Positions 24,981 to 36,568 of a DNA stretch of 64,000 nt are shown piece after piece (within the stretch, counting starts at the first letter, position 1; the number at the start of each line of letters is the position of its first letter). The notes under the pieces are model-generated. The model was not told where the DNA came from. It searched no databases and saw only the letters and a program-made list of their open reading frames with translations. The translations under genes were made by a program, and so were the position numbers. Origin of the DNA: Grammothele lineata (taxonomy: Eukaryota; Basidiomycota; Agaricomycetes; Polyporales; Polyporaceae); assembly GCA_002150815.3 (NCBI GenBank), contig NDFF03000316.1, positions 124,001 to 188,000 of the forward strand. Reading direction: 5' to 3'.

Positions 24981-26264
24981 GCTAGCAGTGGGGGTGTATG
25001 GAGGTACGCGGCATGCCACGCTACGAGGCTGAGAGAGGCGTAGGACACGACTCAATCCGGGCGGGAAGTACACATGGCCGTCAAGTCAAGCCCATTGGTG
25101 CGCTCCGATTATCTTTCACCCATGACGCGTCCATCCAATGCAGCGTATCCTGCGGCGCTAGATCAGTCTTTACTCTTCTTCTACCGCTCCCGTGACTATA
25201 CCCTGCGCGCTCCTGCGTTAAGGCGCGCAGCACTACGATATACGTACAAGTGCTGCTATGTCGTTGTAATAGTTCTCATCTTACCTCATTGATAGTACAT
25301 TCCCTAGCCACAACCAAGTTGTAGGGCATGATTATGCAGCCTGCAAGAGGTCAGGGTGACGGGTCTGATCTCCAACCTTCCCCGCATCACCGCCCTATGC
25401 TTGCACGCTCTTGACGACAAGACAATTTGGGTTGTTCCCGCAGAATGTTTGCGAGACCCAGTATGGATTTTGGGTGTCCTCAAGAACCCTTCTGACCGCG
25501 ATCGTACCTCATGCTCCCTCAATGGCATTCCGTGTACGGGGTTTGTGCCAGGTACGCCGCTACGAGGCTCGCGCGTAGAAACTCTCTACTCATGGTAGCT
25601 TCCCGTCTAAATTGTTTAGTTATTGACCCATTGTGGCTCGACTGAGTACGAGCGAACGACGCCGTAGCTCCCATCCTCCAGAGACCTGGCACCGACTGCG
25701 GACCTGAGAAAGTCCCGCATAGCCTACCCCAGGGCCATAAGCCTGGTCCAAGACGCTCTTTAAGCTCATGTACGTGCGCACGTTGTCCTTTCCGCAGGTT
25801 ACCGCATTTTCGCATTCTCATGTCGCATGTAGAACACCGAGTACTGGCATCCTTGGATTCACGCCAACTACATGCTTTCTTCTTGCACTTAACCCGCCCT
25901 CAGAGCGCTATAGACTCAATGCGCTCTGCCGGTGTTGTATCCACGCTGCTGGGTCTAAAACCCTCGGTTCTTGATACGATGCCGCTACAACATGATTGCG
26001 AGCGGACCCAGCGCCGTCTGTCGGGCGTGCTCGTCGACGCGTCTTGGGTTAGTCATCCTTCTATCTTAGTCTATTGTGATACGCCGGCCGTATGTTCTGC
26101 CTATCATACTTGTTTATGTATCCTATACTCGCGACCAAAACGAGTTCCCAAGGGCTCATGGAGCGAACCCCTTCTGAAAATATGGCGTCTGATAGAAAGT
26201 ACGCTGAGTTGCAAGTCTTGGACATCTCTCTGACTCAATCAATGCTATCCGGCATATGAGTCTC
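24981..26264. other. U1 spacer, non-coding or decayed
   Basis: About 1.3 kb that aligns by eye with the U2 and U3 spacers. Shared words include GGTGCGCTC, ATGCCGCTAC and a block around GTACGCCGCTACGAGGCTC (25,552). Open frames are short and differ between copies, so I call no gene. Confidence 0.5.
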
Positions 26265-26440
26265 CCCACACAGGGGAGAAGGGATAGCGCACATGCGCTC
26301 CCACTCAGAGATATTTAGGTAGAGGGTATTGTATATTCTTCGGTAACCAGACGGATCATCAATACGGTACGTATGAACTCTACAAGAAACTCCTGGGATC
26401 TAGCGAATAAATAGAGACCGACTCGATGGGATACATATCG
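26265..26440 (-). pseudogene. U1 copy of an unassigned conserved coding remnant
   Basis: On the minus strand this reads as a continuous peptide containing GLYLFARSQEFLVEFIRTV, then EEYTIPSTYLNISEWERMCA. The same peptide recurs in U2 (EFVADFIRIVSMFHPVLEEY, NISEWERMCAIYLPLRG) and, frameshifted, in U3. Conservation of the frame shows it was once coding. I do not recognise the family. It lies downstream of the DUF6533 gene and reads into a stop soon after the WERMCA motif. Confidence 0.4.
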
Positions 26441-26576
26441 TGCCTCGAGACGTCAAGATTATCACTGAAACCATTGCTCGAGTCGTGTCGAAAAAGGCGT
26501 ACGTTCAGACGGGGTTCTCGGGGTGTGGTTACTCCCTTGTGACTTCGGCTATTCCCGTTCCCGCATCCTCTGCAAG

Positions 26577-28371
26577 CTACCCATCATTCAGGTCAGTCTC
26601 CTCCCTGTTTGAGCTGAGGTCTGCTTCCTCAGTGAGCGTGTGTACATTTCGCATGGAAGTTTCTTCCTCCACTTCGTCTGCCGGTCCTATGATGTCGGAA
26701 GGCCTTAGGGCTGTGCCAATAGAACCGAGAGTTGGAGAGTCCGCGTGGAACGAGAGTGAGCTTGGAAATGATTGGTTGGTGTGATTTCCCTCTGTTCGCG
26801 CTTTGACCCGCTGGAGATCAAGCATGAAGCGGGAGACGAGAATGGCGGTGAGTCTAAGAATCTTGAGGTCAGTGTAAGTAGTAGCCAGTTGATGAAATGT
26901 ATATACGGCTCTGTGAATAGAACCAAGTAGCTTGTGGCTTTCCCAGATACTTGGACTTTGGCAATCTGGAATCATGATGGAGGTAAATGATCAGTTATTG
27001 ATGATTTACAATAGAAGTCAAAATGAGGTAGTTTGCGTACGGAGGACAAGGTAAACACGAGATGCAGAATGTTCAAGGCTCCAAGGATTCTTCAAGGAGA
27101 AAGCCCACGCACGATCTCATTAGACACTCTTGCTGTTAGCATTCTTGTATCCACTCACATGAAATATATTGACCCTATGTATTCTCAGTCACCGATACTA
27201 CACCACATTAACTCAGATACTCACCGTCTATCAAAAGAACTTTAGCAAACGAGGGTATGTTGGCTTCATTTGCAGTTGAGAGACTGGCGGAGGACCGAAC
27301 GGATTGGTTGAGCCACGTTGCAGCGATTACTATGACATCTGCAGTAATAAGTGCACTGCGTGATAGTATAAGGACTAGACCAAACAAAATCAAATCAAAA
27401 GGATGCCCCTAAATGTGCTGATGTGCGCGTACATCTGTTAACTGTATGAGCGTCCAGATTGGCATTCGCCCTTGTGGCGGAGAAGGGCTTACAGGAGGTT
27501 CGGGATAGGTGGTGTCAAACCTATATCCAGACATCCATTCGTTGAGTCAAATTCAGAGGACGTCCAGAGACCAATATTTATCTGCTCAGAAGGAGTAGTT
27601 AGAACACGTAAAGAAAGTTCGCCAAAGCAGCACATACAACATTGATGATAATTGGAGCTGCTGACAAGATTGCTACGACCACTGCAAGCCACTTCTGCCT
27701 CCCGCCCGAGAGTGCATGCAACCGAAGGCTGGAGAACACTGCATAGTAGATATTAGAACTTTAACCAATGCAATACAGAAATTTACCTACACATCCAGGG
27801 GATGTATTGTGAGAATTCGATGATATCTGTCGCAATGATGTACACTTTACAGCTTATTGTGTAGCCAATGGCCCGCGCCGATAATGCAGTATGTGATCAA
27901 CCTACGAGTGCTGCTGCGAGTAGCAAGCCAAGATACATACCTCTGGCACGGCGTCAGTTATCGTTGGCCAACAACGAAAGCGCACAAAGTGCTCACCTCT
28001 TCCGAAAGTACCGTGGTATTAAGCCATGCTATGACCTGAAACATCAGTGAGAAGTATCTGTTTAGAACAAACAGGCAAGTTGCAGTCGACTTCTTGTTCC
28101 TCCAGAAGAGGTTGACCTCGTCATCAAAGGTAATACACCATTCATAGGCCAACAGTACTGCCAAGTTCATGAGCGCCAGCCGTTCACACGTAAAGATTGT
28201 GTACATACCTGTGCTAGCCACCCCAACGAAGGCGGTTGTGTATCTGCACATGAAGACCGTCAGTTCTCAATTCCTGTGAAGTTATGTGCCGTCACAGCAC
28301 TATGAAATGACTGACGCAAAGTTGGCCTCTGTAATGATTTCCGCCACCTCAGCAGGAGCTAGTGAAGACAT
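26577..28371 (-). CDS. DUF6533 membrane protein, U1 copy (C-terminally shortened)
   Basis: Multi-pass membrane protein of the DUF6533 family, abundant in Agaricomycetes and of unknown function. It starts MSSLAPAEVAEIITEANF and continues with YTTAFVGVAST. The DUF6533 signature is LAYEWCITFDDEVNLFWRNK followed by CLFVLNRYFSLMF. Later helices include LSARAIGYTISCKVYIIATD, LAVVVAILSAAPIIINVVCA and LVLILSRSALITADVIVIAA, then SRFMLDLQRVKARTEGN. About seven introns keep phase. Compared with U2 and U3, a stop at 26577-26579 removes about 25 C-terminal residues, all within the disordered tail. The membrane core is intact. It lies about 0.5 kb downstream of the ErdS pseudogene on the same strand. Confidence 0.75.
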
Positions 28372-28893
28372 ATCGACTAAGGACTTCGAGACTCGCTAGT
28401 AGAAGGTTGGAGAAAACGAGTGAGAAGAATGGGCCGGGTCCAGGGAGTGGGCAACAAGGTAACGCGGCCTAGGTGCAGTTTTATAATATTGACCATCGAG
28501 TTCTTCATATCATTAAACTGTCTCGTTAGTCCGGAATACATGGAGATGCACCTCAGCTCATCTCCAGAGACGGGTTCTGACTCAGAAATCCATGAAACCT
28601 CCTGATATCCATGTCTCATCAAGGACACTGCCGTTCACAATCGGACTCCGTCCGTAACACTCGCCCGAGGTATCGACGGAGTTGTGCGCACAGTTCGTGT
28701 TCACCAAGACTGAGGGGCATCGACAAAGGTGTTGGTCGCTCTTATATAGTTGATGATTGTCCCGAAATGTCAGGATAATCAGACCGCCCTAGATCTTCTG
28801 TTCACGCTCTTGTGTTTATCAACTTTCAAAGTTCACCTGTTATCCATACCGGGACTCTTATAGCGACAACACCGCAAATACGAATACGATATG

Positions 28894-31574
28894 GTCAGAT
28901 TCACGCCCTCTCGAGTCTCGCGCGGCGCGGTGAACCTTCCGGTGCACTGTCTTGTTGTCCTCCATGGGATCCAACTCAGTTAGTCCGGCTATGCGCTCCT
29001 CTACGGCAACGACAGCGCCCCAGCCGAGCTCCTCGACGAGATAGCTGTCTACTGCCTTATTAATGCGACGCAAGATGGGCTTGAGCCCGTTTACGCAGAC
29101 CTGTGCGATGAACAGCATCTACTCGATGACGCACAGGCAGGGGGTTGCGGATGACGGCGGCGAAGCCCCCTTGCGCAATGTATCCCACGCCGGCTGGTAG
29201 CCTTGCGGCGTCAGATCGTCTATGTGGGGTCTACTCGGTATATGATCGTCGCCGCGCTGTATTTCGCGATGAGCGGTATCTCTTCGCATCAGCATCCGTA
29301 GAGATGTTAAGGCGACGCGAGACTTACGTTCTCGAGCGGCGGAACGTTGTCATTACGCTTTCCCAACTAGGGCGTCGACGACTCGGGTTCGTGCAGGACG
29401 AGGAAGTTGATAGGGGCGAGCACGACCTTTGCGGTATCTTACTCGCATAATCGCACGCCCGAGCTCGATGACGCCTCCGTCGTGCTGAGGATAACGCCGT
29501 CAGAGTTGTCCCGAGCGAGAATGGAGAGAATATTCACAGGCGTACAACCGCATCCGAAGCAGCCGACAGTCCTTCGTCGTCTTCTTGGGGTCGATCCCAA
29601 CCTCCCACTTCCGGCGTCCTCGAGCAGTGGCGCGACGAGCACGCGCTGGCCTCCAGCAAGGATCTCCTCCTGGCGAAAGAAGAAGCCGAGCGGGTTGGGA
29701 AACTTCTGCACATGGTGGTTAGGAAAGAGCATGTAGATCCACAATGCCGGTGATGAGCACCTCGTTCTTCGGGTCCGGCATTGCGTGATTCGGCGTAACC
29801 TCTTTCGAGGTCTTGTCGACGGTGTAGAAGCGGCACCGCCTCCCGCGCGAGCTATGCCAGCCGCTGCTCCGCACGTGCGCCAAGGTCCTCCGCCTACGAC
29901 AGCTGTCCCCCCGCCTTCCTCTGCCTGTGAAGTTTCATCGGACATCTGGATACCGTTGGAGGAATTGGAGCGATGCGTCTCGTCGAGGATGACGACGTCC
30001 TCGCGGGGGTAGTACTGTTCAACGGTGTCAATCTGCGCAAGAGTGAGTAAAAATGTGGACGTTCGCGCTGCTTGAACTACGGACTCGCCTCGTCGCAGAA
30101 CCGGCTCTTGAAGATGAACTTCAACAGTCCGCCGAGTACCTCAAGGACTCCGCGATAATCGCTGTCGAGAGCCAATTCCAAGTCGAGTCCCGTAGGCTCC
30201 GTTAAGTACAGATGCGGGTTAGAGTTCCGCGCGCGGAAGACGAGGCTGCTTTCGAAGACGTGCTTTATGCTCGCCGCGATGCACGTCTGCTTCACGGGCT
30301 GCAGACCTCGCGCAAGGTGTGCGAAATGGGGAAGTAATCGACCTTGAACGGCGCTGCCCCGGAGTCGGTGGACGATCCTTGGATCTTCAGCCAGTGGATG
30401 TCGATGAATCGACGCTATGCGAGGAATGTGCTACATAGCTCGCAAAACCAGATTGGAGACGGAACATCGACCGAGCCGTTCGGAACTGTGGGCACGTGTT
30501 AGTACACACGCAGATCTTGAGTTTCAAAACGCTCACCAGCGCATCTCATAGCGAGCGATCTCAATGGATGTGCACTCGTACGCGCGAGAAGGACACGTTT
30601 TCTTATGGATGCAGTCAGAATCGGTAGCAATCAGCGTTCGAAGGCCAACGTACCCTGCCACAGTATTCCCGTAGTCTAGTTGCGTCTTCTACTTGTAACG
30701 AGAGGGCATCCGAAGGAGGTACTAGTACATAACACTAAAAGTGGAACGTTAACTATATCACTGAGAGTCTCGTGGAAAGCCGCGTGCCTTATGGTTATTG
30801 ACTAAGTGTCGGCGTATAGTCGCGCCGTACACAACTCGTTAATATGGCGGGCGACGCTGAAGGACGCCATCAGCGAGAACTATTGACTCGAGCGCGATGC
30901 CTTCGTCCAGCAAGCGATCGTCTAAGACACCTGGTAGTGCTCCTGTGTGAGCCCGCCGGGGATTGTAATGTGTTGCGAAGAGTCAAGGATATGATCTTTC
31001 TTTCTGAACATGAGACCAGCGTTCGCAAGGGCTATAGATCGGGCGCGAGACGCCCACCGAGTGGGCACGCATGGCGTACGCAACGCACTGAAGATGACGC
31101 GGTCGCTCTCATGTTTGTTCACGGCGTACTGAGCGTTGTCGAGGGACTTACTTGCGAAAAGTGTCAAGGTGCGCAGCTTCATGAGAACGACTTGCTTACA
31201 TTCTCGCTATTGAGACATGTTCGATGTTGTGCCGTCCCAGCCATCTCGTAGGGGGTCCTAAGGACGCGCGTTCAGCGGGAAGAATCGAACAATCGTGCGA
31301 CGACGTACCTCATCGTGCACTTCTTTCTGCTACTCCTTCCGAGTCCGAGCTTCTTCTTCCCTCGCCTCCTGCTCTGCTCCGTGACACGGCGCTTCCGAGA
31401 GGATGAGGGCCTGGAGCTCGTGGCTCCGGAATTCGTCGGCTTGTTTCTTGGATGTGGTCGTTGACGTATGTCAGTGTTGCCATTGAGTGTGTGCCGTACA
31501 CTCCTTTCGGAGGTGCTGTTGAAGGGCGAGAGAGAGTATTGACCATAGGCGTTGATGCTTGTCAGGTTGGAGAT
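28894..31574 (-). pseudogene. ErdS (AspRS-DUF2156) pseudogene, U1 copy, 3'-deleted
   Basis: Decayed copy of the intact gene at 44,990-48,537. The start-equivalent codon at 31574 reads ATC instead of ATG. Recognisable islands on the minus strand are RHTLNGNTD (N-terminal), HVFESSLVFRARNSNPHLYL at about 30,077-30,295 (class II motif 2 region, with R and E still present), QEEILAGGQRVLVAPLLED at about 29,600-29,690 and [15 protein letters not shown] at about 28,990-29,040 (DUF2156). They lie in different frames with stops between them. Homology jumps at about 28,894 from a position matching about 44,580 in U3 to one matching about 45,680, so roughly 1.1 kb holding the C-terminal half of the transferase domain is missing. 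It cannot make a working synthetase or transferase. Confidence 0.85.
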
Positions 31575-31914
31575 AAGGTAGCGCCGCGGGAGCGTGTGTG
31601 CAGCCGTGATAGAGTCGATGTGTGTGCTATGGTCGGATGAGAATGGTCCACGAAGAGGGGATGGAGAGACGAAAGTCGATAGGTGGGCAGGGACTCCTCG
31701 GGCGCGGACATCGCGCAGCCTTTTGTGCTTTAGGCGCGTAAGCCGGGAGCGTGAGTGGCAATCGACGAGATTCGAGCGTTGGGACGCCATCGCGCTGAAA
31801 GACCGGAAGCGTGAAAGAGCGGCTCGGGGAGACAGGGCAGGGGAATGTGAGGAGCGCGCAGAGGACAGAGCGCTCGGCGCAACGCGTTTGGCGAAGTTTG
31901 AGCGGGAGCCGGGG

Positions 31915-31932
31915 CCGGTCCGCTCCGGTCCG
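31915..31932 (+). promoter_or_regulatory. U1 repeated CGGTCCG motif upstream of ErdS copy
   Basis: CCGGTCCGCTCCGGTCCG, two CCGGTCCG blocks separated by CT, lies about 340 bp upstream of the ErdS start-equivalent. The same 18-mer occurs upstream of the U2 copy. CGG/CCG words suit zinc-cluster regulators, but binding is only an inference. I did not find it intact upstream of the functional U3 gene. Confidence 0.35.
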
Positions 31933-32340
31933 AGCGAGTGCCGACCCACGCGCGCTCTCCCTCAGACTGGGCCGGCTCAGGCTCCTGCAATGCTGCTCTT
32001 TGCTGTTCCCTAGCTAGGCCTGCAAGCTGGGGCAAGCCCAGTCTCGCGCGCTCTCAGTTCATTCAGTGTCCTCCTCTCTGCTTCATCTGTCCATTTCCTC
32101 GCTTCTGTCATTTCTCGATCCTCTGGACTCGTAACTCTACACCCTCTACTTACCAGATGATCACTCTGATTAGACTGTCGATCTCTGGGCTCCCACCACC
32201 CTAGGACCTGGGCACACTTCCAGTTTGAGAACGGCTCTACGAATACAAGTTCTCCCTCGCATAGGCCCCGCACAGACAGATTCGCTGCCTCGGCCTCGCA
32301 AGTATTCCTCTCCTGATCTGCATGACAACAACAACTGACG

Positions 32341-33335
32341 CAACCCTCCAAATCAGTCCATTTTTTGATGTGACGGCAGGAGATCGAGGAGCTATGTGGC
32401 ACGCGGCTCTATGAGAGGAGGCAGAGAGGTACAGAATGCGACTGATTCGGAATGGCGTATAGCCGAAACGTCTTCGAAACCTGCACTGTATCGGTGCGCT
32501 CCGCCCATCTTCCATCCACGATACATCCATGCAATACAGCATACCCTATAACCGTAAACGTCGCCCTGACTCGTCCTCTCTCACTTGCGTGACAATCCTC
32601 TGCGTCTGTACGTCAAGATGCTCAGCATTTGATATCCATCTCGTAAGCACAGGACCATGCGCCCCCGTCTTCGTATCACTTTCGATTGGCGGCAGCCAAG
32701 TTCGACGGGACGATCAATGACACTGCTTAAGGTTAGCGTGGTGAGTGGCAGTTCCAACACTCTCCCTATCGCCGCTGCACATTTGCATACTCTTGAAAGT
32801 ACAGCAGGGTGCAGCGTTTTCGTGCAATGTTCGGGAGCGCGAGTATGGGGCTGGGGTGCATGCTGCGAACCCCTCTGAGCGCGATTGTACTCCACGCTAC
32901 CGCAGCGGCACTCCGTGTACGAGATTGATGCTTGGTACGCAACTACGAGGTCTGTGCTTAACACTCTCTACTCACTGCAACTTCATGTCTCACCTATTTA
33001 CCTACTTACTGTAGTGTAGCACTACCTGAACACGAACGAAGGAGACAGCAATCTCCGTCCTCTCAGGATGTAGCATGGATTGTAAGTCAGAGTGTCCAGG
33101 TGCGTTCGTCAGATTCTCGTCTCGACGTCTCCTTCGGGCTCATCGCCTCTTTGCCGGGGCTGTGCGCACGCCGCTAGGTTGAGCGCCCTGGACGCGATGC
33201 CGCTACGTAGACGTGCTACCAAGTAAGCACTCGGCACCCGCGCTCATCGACGCATCCGACGTTAGCCAGCCTTCTATCCTATTTTATCGCGCTGCCTCGG
33301 TGGTACGTTCTGTCTGTCGCGGGTGTATATGTGTC
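32341..33335. other. U2 spacer, non-coding or decayed
   Basis: About 1 kb aligned with the U1 and U3 spacers. The block around AGCCAAGTTCGACGGGACGA (32,694) matches AGCCAAGTTAGACGGGGCCG in U3 at 40,957. No frame is open in all three copies. Confidence 0.5.
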
Positions 33336-33671
33336 CTAGACTCGTAGTATACAGCGCAAATGAACTGAGTTCTGAGAGCTCACAGAGTGAAGCCTGACTC
33401 CAAATCCGGTCTCGAGTGCAAGGTACAATGAGTTACAAATCCTCAAAGTTGCTTTTAGATAATCAATGCTAGTGAGCAGATGATTCGCTCCACGCAGGGG
33501 AAGGTAGATAGCGCACATGCGTTCCCACTCGGAGATGTTCAAGCAAAGGGCAGGTATCGTATATTCTTCGAGAACCGGATGGAACATAGATACGATCCGT
33601 ATGAAGTCTGCAACGAACTCCGGCGATCCAACCAATAGATAGAGAACGACTCCGAGTCGACGGGATACATA
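33336..33671 (-). pseudogene. U2 copy of the unassigned conserved coding remnant (longest)
   Basis: Best-preserved copy. The minus-strand frame is open for over 100 codons: GVVLYLLVGSPEFVADFIRI, VSMFHPVLEEYTIPALCLN, ISEWERMCAIYLPLRGANHL, then LLTSIDYLKATLRICNSLYL. It could be an exon of a real gene or the remains of one. No start, partner exon or known domain was found, and U3 has a frameshift in the same stretch. Confidence 0.4.
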
Positions 33672-33741
33672 TTGTGCGTCAAGATATCAGGAAGATGAAC
33701 AGCAAAACCATTGTTCGAATCGTATGAAGAAAGGTGTACGT

Positions 33742-35609
33742 TCAGACGGAGGTTTCGGGGTGCGATTCCTCCCGTCTGACGTCGGCTATCCCCATCTCTG
33801 CATCCTCCACAAACACGCCATCGCCCAGACTCGTCCCCTCTGCGTTAGAGTGGAAGTCTGCTTGCTCGTCTGATGCCCGTACGCGTATGCCTCTTACGAG
33901 CTCTTCTTCCTCAACTGCATCCGCCAATCCTAGAACATCGGACGGCCGAAGTGCCGTGCCGATCGAGCCGAGGACAGGATAATCGGCACGGAACGAGAGT
34001 GAGCTTGGGAACGATTGGTTGGAGTAGTTTCCCTCGGAACGTGCTCTGACTCGTTGGAGATCGAGCATGAAGCGGGAGACAAGAATGGCGGTGAGTCTGA
34101 AGACATGGTGATCAGCTTGAGTAGTAGTGATTTGGCGAAATGTCCATACGGCTCTGTAAATTGGATCATGTAGCTTTTGGCATCCCTAAATATTGGGTCA
34201 TTGGCAATCTGCAAACATAGAGGTATCAGGTCAGTTGATCGTGAATGAAAATAGAGGTCAAAGTGAGGCAATCGGCCTACGGAGGATAAAGTAAACGCCA
34301 GATGTAATGTGTTCAAGGCAGCAAGGATTCTTCATGCAAAGACCGCGCATTCAATATCAGTAGCAATTCTTGCTGTTGGATCATTTGTGTTCACCTACAT
34401 GAAATATACAGATCCTACGCATTCTCAGTAACTGTTACTACAGCCCATTGACTCAGATACTCACCATCAATCAAAAGAACTTTTGCGAACGACGGGATAT
34501 TGGCTTCCTTTACATCTGAGAGAGCGGAGGACCGGACAGACTGGTTGAGCCATGTTGCAGCAATAACCATGACATCCGCAGCAATAAGTGAACTGCGTGA
34601 TAGTATAGCAACTACCCGGTACGAAAACAAATTAACATGGTTGAGTATGAATGTGCCGATGTGCACGCACATCTATGACCAAAATGAGCTACTATGTACT
34701 AGATGTTCATGCTAGTGATCTAGAAAGGCTTACAAGAGGTTTTGCGTAGGTGGCGTTGAATCTATCTGCAGACATCCATCTACTGGGTCAAATTCAGTAG
34801 ACGTCCAAAGACCGTAATTTATCTACTCAACAAGGGACGTCAGGGCACATAAAGATTGGACCAAGCAGCACATACAGCATTGATGATAATCGGACCCGCT
34901 AACAAGACTGCTACGATCACTGCAAACCACTTCTGCCTCCCGCCTGAGAGTGCATACAACCGAAGGCTGGAGAACACTGCGTAGTAAATGTCAGTACTTT
35001 TACCAGAACATCGTATGAATTAACACACGCATCCATGGGATATATTGCGTCAATTGGATGATAAATGCTGCAATGGTGTACACCTTACAACTTGTCATGT
35101 AGCCAATGGCACGAGATAGTACGATATGTGATCAATCTATGAGTGCTGCTGCGAATAGCAAACCAAGATACATACATACCTCTGGCATGTTGTCAGTAAT
35201 GGCTGGTTGACAACGAAAGCACACAGAGTGCGTACCTCTTCCGAAAGTATCACAGGATTCAACCATGCTATCACCTGATACATCAGAGCAGGGTATCTAT
35301 TGAGAACAAATAGGCAAGTAGCAAGCGACTTCTTGTTCTTCCAGAAGAGGCTGACTTCGCCGATAAAGGTGATACACCATTCATAGGCCAGTAGTGCTGC
35401 CAGATATATGAGCTCGGGCCGTTTACTTTGAATATTATTTACATACCGGAGACAGCAACCCCGACGCAGTTGAATGTGTAACTGCGCATCCAGACCGCCC
35501 GTTTTCAATTGTAGTGAGATTGTGTGCCGTTGAAGCGTTATAGAGTCACCCACGAATAGCTGAACTCAGAAATAATATCCGCTACCTCAGCAGGACCGAG
35601 CGAAGACAT
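33742..35609 (-). CDS. DUF6533 membrane protein, U2 copy
   Basis: Multi-pass DUF6533-family protein of unknown function. It starts MSSLGPAEVADIISEFSYS. The signature region reads LLAYEWCITFIGEVSLFWKN, then SLATCLFVLNRYPALMYQVI. Further exons give LSRAIGYMTSCKVYTIAAFI, FAVIVAVLLAGPIIINAVCA, VAILSRSSLIAADVMVIAAT and SRFMLDLQRVRARSEGNYSN, with a Ser/Glu-rich tail ending SHPETSV at the stop 33742-33744. I found no frameshift or internal stop, and splice sites match those in U3. Unlike the neighbouring ErdS copy, this reading frame is preserved. Confidence 0.8.
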
Positions 35610-36568
35610 TTCGATTAATGTCTTCGGTACTGGCGAGTACAGGGCTGGAGAAAGCGAATGAGAAGAATGGGACGGAGACTCTAAGTGAGGAGCAATACGG
35701 CATGGCCTGTGCGCCGGTTTAAAACATTCACCTGTACGGGACTCCCGTCAAGGTCTTCAAACGATGTAACCTACTCATCAGCCTGGAATAGATGAGAACG
35801 TACCTCAACTTGTCTCCAGTGACGAATTCCAAAATCCACGAAAACATCTAATTTCCGTCTCCCACGAAGGAAGCTGTCATGCTCAAAATGGACTACTGAA
35901 ACTCTCAAATAACATCCACCAGAGATATCTACAGGCTGACGTTTCTCATGGTGCCGTAGAGATGAAAGGAAATCTAACAAGATGTTGGTTGCCCTCACAA
36001 GGGATGAATGTCCTGAGCTGTGAGGATTATCAGACCAGCGGAGATGTTCTGTTCCAGCCCTCGTGCTATCTATCAGTTTCGGAGTTTATCTATTGTCCAT
36101 ACTGGGGCCTGCTATAGAGCAGCACTGAACAAAGGAATACGCTACAATCAGAAACATCGAAGAGGATTCGTGGTGGTAGTGGGACAAAGTGCCGGCCGCA
36201 TACTGTTACATTTTGTAAATTATATTGTACATCCTGGACGTCGTGTGGAGGGTAGCGTGAAAGTCAGCAACGACGAGAGGAGAAGTACGTTTCGAACCAT
36301 GAGAAAGTGGGAACCGGAATGCTCGTGTACGGCCATAACAGAAACGTGAAATCAAGCGCGATCGCGTCAATCACAGGCACAGATGAGTCAAACGGCGAAG
36401 ATACAACACGGACGAGAGCGTAGATGGCGATGGAGAGTGGAGCCGAAGATAGAACGTATATGTACCGTATCGCGAACGAGCCAAACGACAATCAGATACG
36501 TAGACCAGCGGTGTAGGTTGCGAGCATCGCCGCGCGCCGGAGTTCCCCTGGAGGTCGTGAAGCGAACC

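Larger units (their letters stand above)
24981..32340 (+). repeat. tandem segmental duplication unit U1
   Basis: First of three direct copies of a module holding spacer, coding remnant, DUF6533 gene and ErdS copy. Landmarks shared in the same order with U2 and U3: GGTGCGCTC at 25,097; ATGCCGCTAC at 25,979; DUF6533 start at 28,371; ErdS start-equivalent at 31,574. The left edge is placed where similarity to 32,350 and 40,620 onward fades. U1 is the shortest unit because it lacks about 1.1 kb of the ErdS 3' end (junction about 28,894). The copies are clearly diverged and not a recent duplication. Edges are good to about 100 bp. Confidence 0.85.
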
